Of a stretch of DNA of 64,000 nucleotides, positions 62,391 through 64,000 are shown piece by piece. Position 1 is the first letter of the stretch; each line of letters starts with the position of its first letter. The notes under the pieces are model-generated. The model was not told the DNA's origin. It made no database searches and saw only the letters and a list, made by a program, of their open reading frames with translations. The stretch covers positions 1-64,000 of the forward strand of contig CAXXRP010000004.1 in assembly GCA_963662375.2 (NCBI GenBank), read 5' to 3'. The DNA is from UBA11612 sp963662375. GTDB lineage: Bacteria > Pseudomonadota > Alphaproteobacteria > Rhodospirillales > Rhodospirillaceae. Position numbers and translations under genes: made by a program.

Positions 62391-64000
62391 ATGTTATCGC
62401 AGAATTTGGAAAAAACCCTCCATGTCGCTTTGGCTGCCGCGGCTGAGCGGCGGCACGAATTCGCCACCCTGGAACATATGCTGCTCGCGTTATGCGATGA
62501 CGACGATGCCGTAGCTGTCATGCGGGCGTGCAATATCGAAATCGACGATCTGCGCGAAAAAATCACTGACTTTCTTGGCGACGGATTGAACGACATTATC
62601 TCTCTGGCGGTCGAAGACCCCAAACCGACTGCGGGCTTCCAGCGGGCGGTGCAACGGGCGGCTATACACGTGCAGTCTTCGGGGCGTGAAGAAGTGACCG
62701 GTGCGAACGTTCTGGTCGCGTTGTTTTCTGAGCGCGAAAGCCACGCGGTTTACTTTCTGCAGACGCAGGATATGACGCGGCTGGATGCGGTGAACTACAT
62801 CTCCCACGGAATCGCCAAGCGCGCGAGCACGTCCGAACGACGCACCGTCCACGGTGCAGATCAGGACGCGAAGTCCGAGGATATGGTTAAAAATGGGCGC
62901 GAGGCGCTCACGGCATACTGCGTGGACCTGAATGAAAAGGCGCAACAGGGAAAGATCGATCCGCTCATCGGGCGCGAGAAAGAAATCGAACGTACAATCC
63001 AGATTTTGTGCCGAAGGACCAAAAACAACCCGCTTTATGTGGGTGATGCGGGCGTTGGCAAGACGGCCATTGCCGAAGGATTAGCCCGGCGCATCATCAA
63101 CAAAGACGTTCCGGAAGTTCTGTATAACGCCACCATTTTCGCACTCGACTTGGGGGCGCTTCTTGCCGGAACGCGCTATCGCGGCGACTTTGAAGAGCGC
63201 CTGAAAGCCGTTATCGCCGAGCTGGAGGGGTTGGAGGGCGCTGTAATGTTTATCGATGAAATTCATACTGTCATCGGTGCGGGTGCGACGTCCGGCGGAG
63301 CCATGGATGCCTCCAACCTTCTGAAGCCTGCGTTATCATCGGGCACGTTGCGGTGTATAGGCTCCACGACTTACAAAGAGTACCGCAACTACTTCGAGAA
63401 AGACCGGGCGCTCGTCCGCCGGTTCCAAAAGATCGACGTTTCCGAACCGTCTGTGGAAGACACCGTGAAGATTCTCAAGGGGCTCAAGCCGTACTATGAG
63501 AAATATCACAAGGTGCGTTACACGGCCGAGGCGCTACGAACCGCGGTAGAGCTTGCGGCTCGATATATCCAGGACTACAAGCTTCCGGATAAAGCCATAG
63601 ACGTGATGGACGAGGTGGGTGCTTTGCGCATGCTCCTTCCCGAGAGTAAGCGCCGCAAGGTTGTGTCGGTGAAGGATGTGGAAGATGTCGTTGCGACGAT
63701 GGCTCGGGTTCCTCCAAAGAGCGTCTCTCGCGACGATAAAAAATCTTTGCAGAACTTGGAGCGCGATCTAAAAACCATGGTGTTTGGTCAGGACAAAGCA
63801 ATCATCACTTTGTCGAGTTCCATCAAGCTGGCGCGCGCCGGGCTGCGTGAGCCGGAAAAGCCCATTGGTTGTTATCTTTTCTCTGGCCCGACGGGTGTCG
63901 GCAAAACTGAGGCCGCGCGGCAGTTGGCTAATTTTCTAGGAATCGAACTTCATCGGTTCGATATGTCTGAGTACATGGAACGGCATTCGGTTTCGCGGCT
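62391..64000 (+). CDS. clpA: ATP-dependent Clp protease ATPase subunit ClpA (partial, runs off window)
   Basis: The AAA+ unfoldase that works with ClpP and ClpS. The first 536 codons are present, beginning MLSQNLEKTLHVALAAAAER. Visible parts are the N domain binding ClpS (LEHMLLALCDDDDAVAVMRA), the D1 module with Walker A VGDAGVGKTAIAEGLA and Walker B VMFIDEIHTVIGAG, and the start of D2 with SGPTGVGKTEAARQL. No stop or frameshift is seen up to the edge, and the order clpS-clpA is the usual one. Confidence 0.97.
   Translation, partial: MLSQNLEKTLHVALAAAAERRHEFATLEHMLLALCDDDDAVAVMRACNIEIDDLREKITDFLGDGLNDIISLAVEDPKPTAGFQRAVQRAAIHVQSSGREEVTGANVLVALFSERESHAVYFLQTQDMTRLDAVNYISHGIAKRASTSERRTVHGADQDAKSEDMVKNGREALTAYCVDLNEKAQQGKIDPLIGREKEIERTIQILCRRTKNNPLYVGDAGVGKTAIAEGLARRIINKDVPEVLYNATIFALDLGALLAGTRYRGDFEERLKAVIAELEGLEGAVMFIDEIHTVIGAGATSGGAMDASNLLKPALSSGTLRCIGSTTYKEYRNYFEKDRALVRRFQKIDVSEPSVEDTVKILKGLKPYYEKYHKVRYTAEALRTAVELAARYIQDYKLPDKAIDVMDEVGALRMLLPESKRRKVVSVKDVEDVVATMARVPPKSVSRDDKKSLQNLERDLKTMVFGQDKAIITLSSSIKLARAGLREPEKPIGCYLFSGPTGVGKTEAARQLANFLGIELHRFDMSEYMERHSVSR

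Overview
The window looks like the chromosome of an alphaproteobacterium, possibly a Rhodospirillales-like one (this narrower placement is inference). The grounds are gene order and content: adk directly after secY in the spc operon, two identical tuf copies (one beside tRNA-Trp-secE-nusG, one closing the str operon), an ATP12-type F1-ATPase chaperone, clpS-clpA, galU-ugd-phosphohexomutase, and an adjacent pccB-pccA pair. Stop-codon use is the standard code.

Bases 1-6651 are an accessory, IS-scarred stretch. It starts inside an IS110-family transposase, then has a coupled pair of small genes (a DUF6948-like protein and a Gly/Tyr/Asp-rich protein), an orphan fliN, the C-terminal stump of a TonB-dependent receptor, an apparently intact IS21-family element (istA-istB with doubled terminal repeats), three decayed pieces of IS3-family elements, a Met/His-rich membrane protein and a fossil gene end. 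The IS21 element joins two unrelated sequences without an evident target duplication, so this region has been rearranged.

Bases 6784-39629 are one of the most conserved gene clusters in bacteria: tRNA-Gly-tuf, tRNA-Trp-secE-nusG, rplKAJL-rpoBC (ending in a strong intrinsic terminator), then the str (rpsL-rpsG-fusA-tuf), S10, spc (with secY and adk) and alpha (rpsM-rpsK-rpoA-rplQ) operons, all on the plus strand. Promoters can be read in front of rpsL and rpsM; the rpsM one is a perfect TTGACA/TATAAT pair. Together these genes make the ribosome, RNA polymerase core, elongation factors and the Sec channel.

Bases 39824-64000 are ordinary chromosomal genes: a secreted unknown protein, thrH, a five-gene chain joined by four successive 4-bp overlaps (a Do-type protease, rarA, an RluC-like pseudouridine synthase, a HAD phosphatase, ATP12), a YciB/IspZ protein, propionyl-CoA carboxylase subunits with an acylphosphatase, two neighbouring genes each broken by a single stop codon (MAPEG and a CxxCH/P460-like protein), lipB, tRNA-Leu, mgtE, a VWA/J-domain pair, a nucleotide-sugar operon (galU, ugd, phosphohexomutase), a frameshifted D-Ala-D-Ala carboxypeptidase, and clpS-clpA running off the right edge.

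I see no CRISPR array, prophage or obvious defence island. The less explained items are the two small genes beside IS110, the metal-ligand-rich membrane protein between IS remnants, and several inverted repeats.
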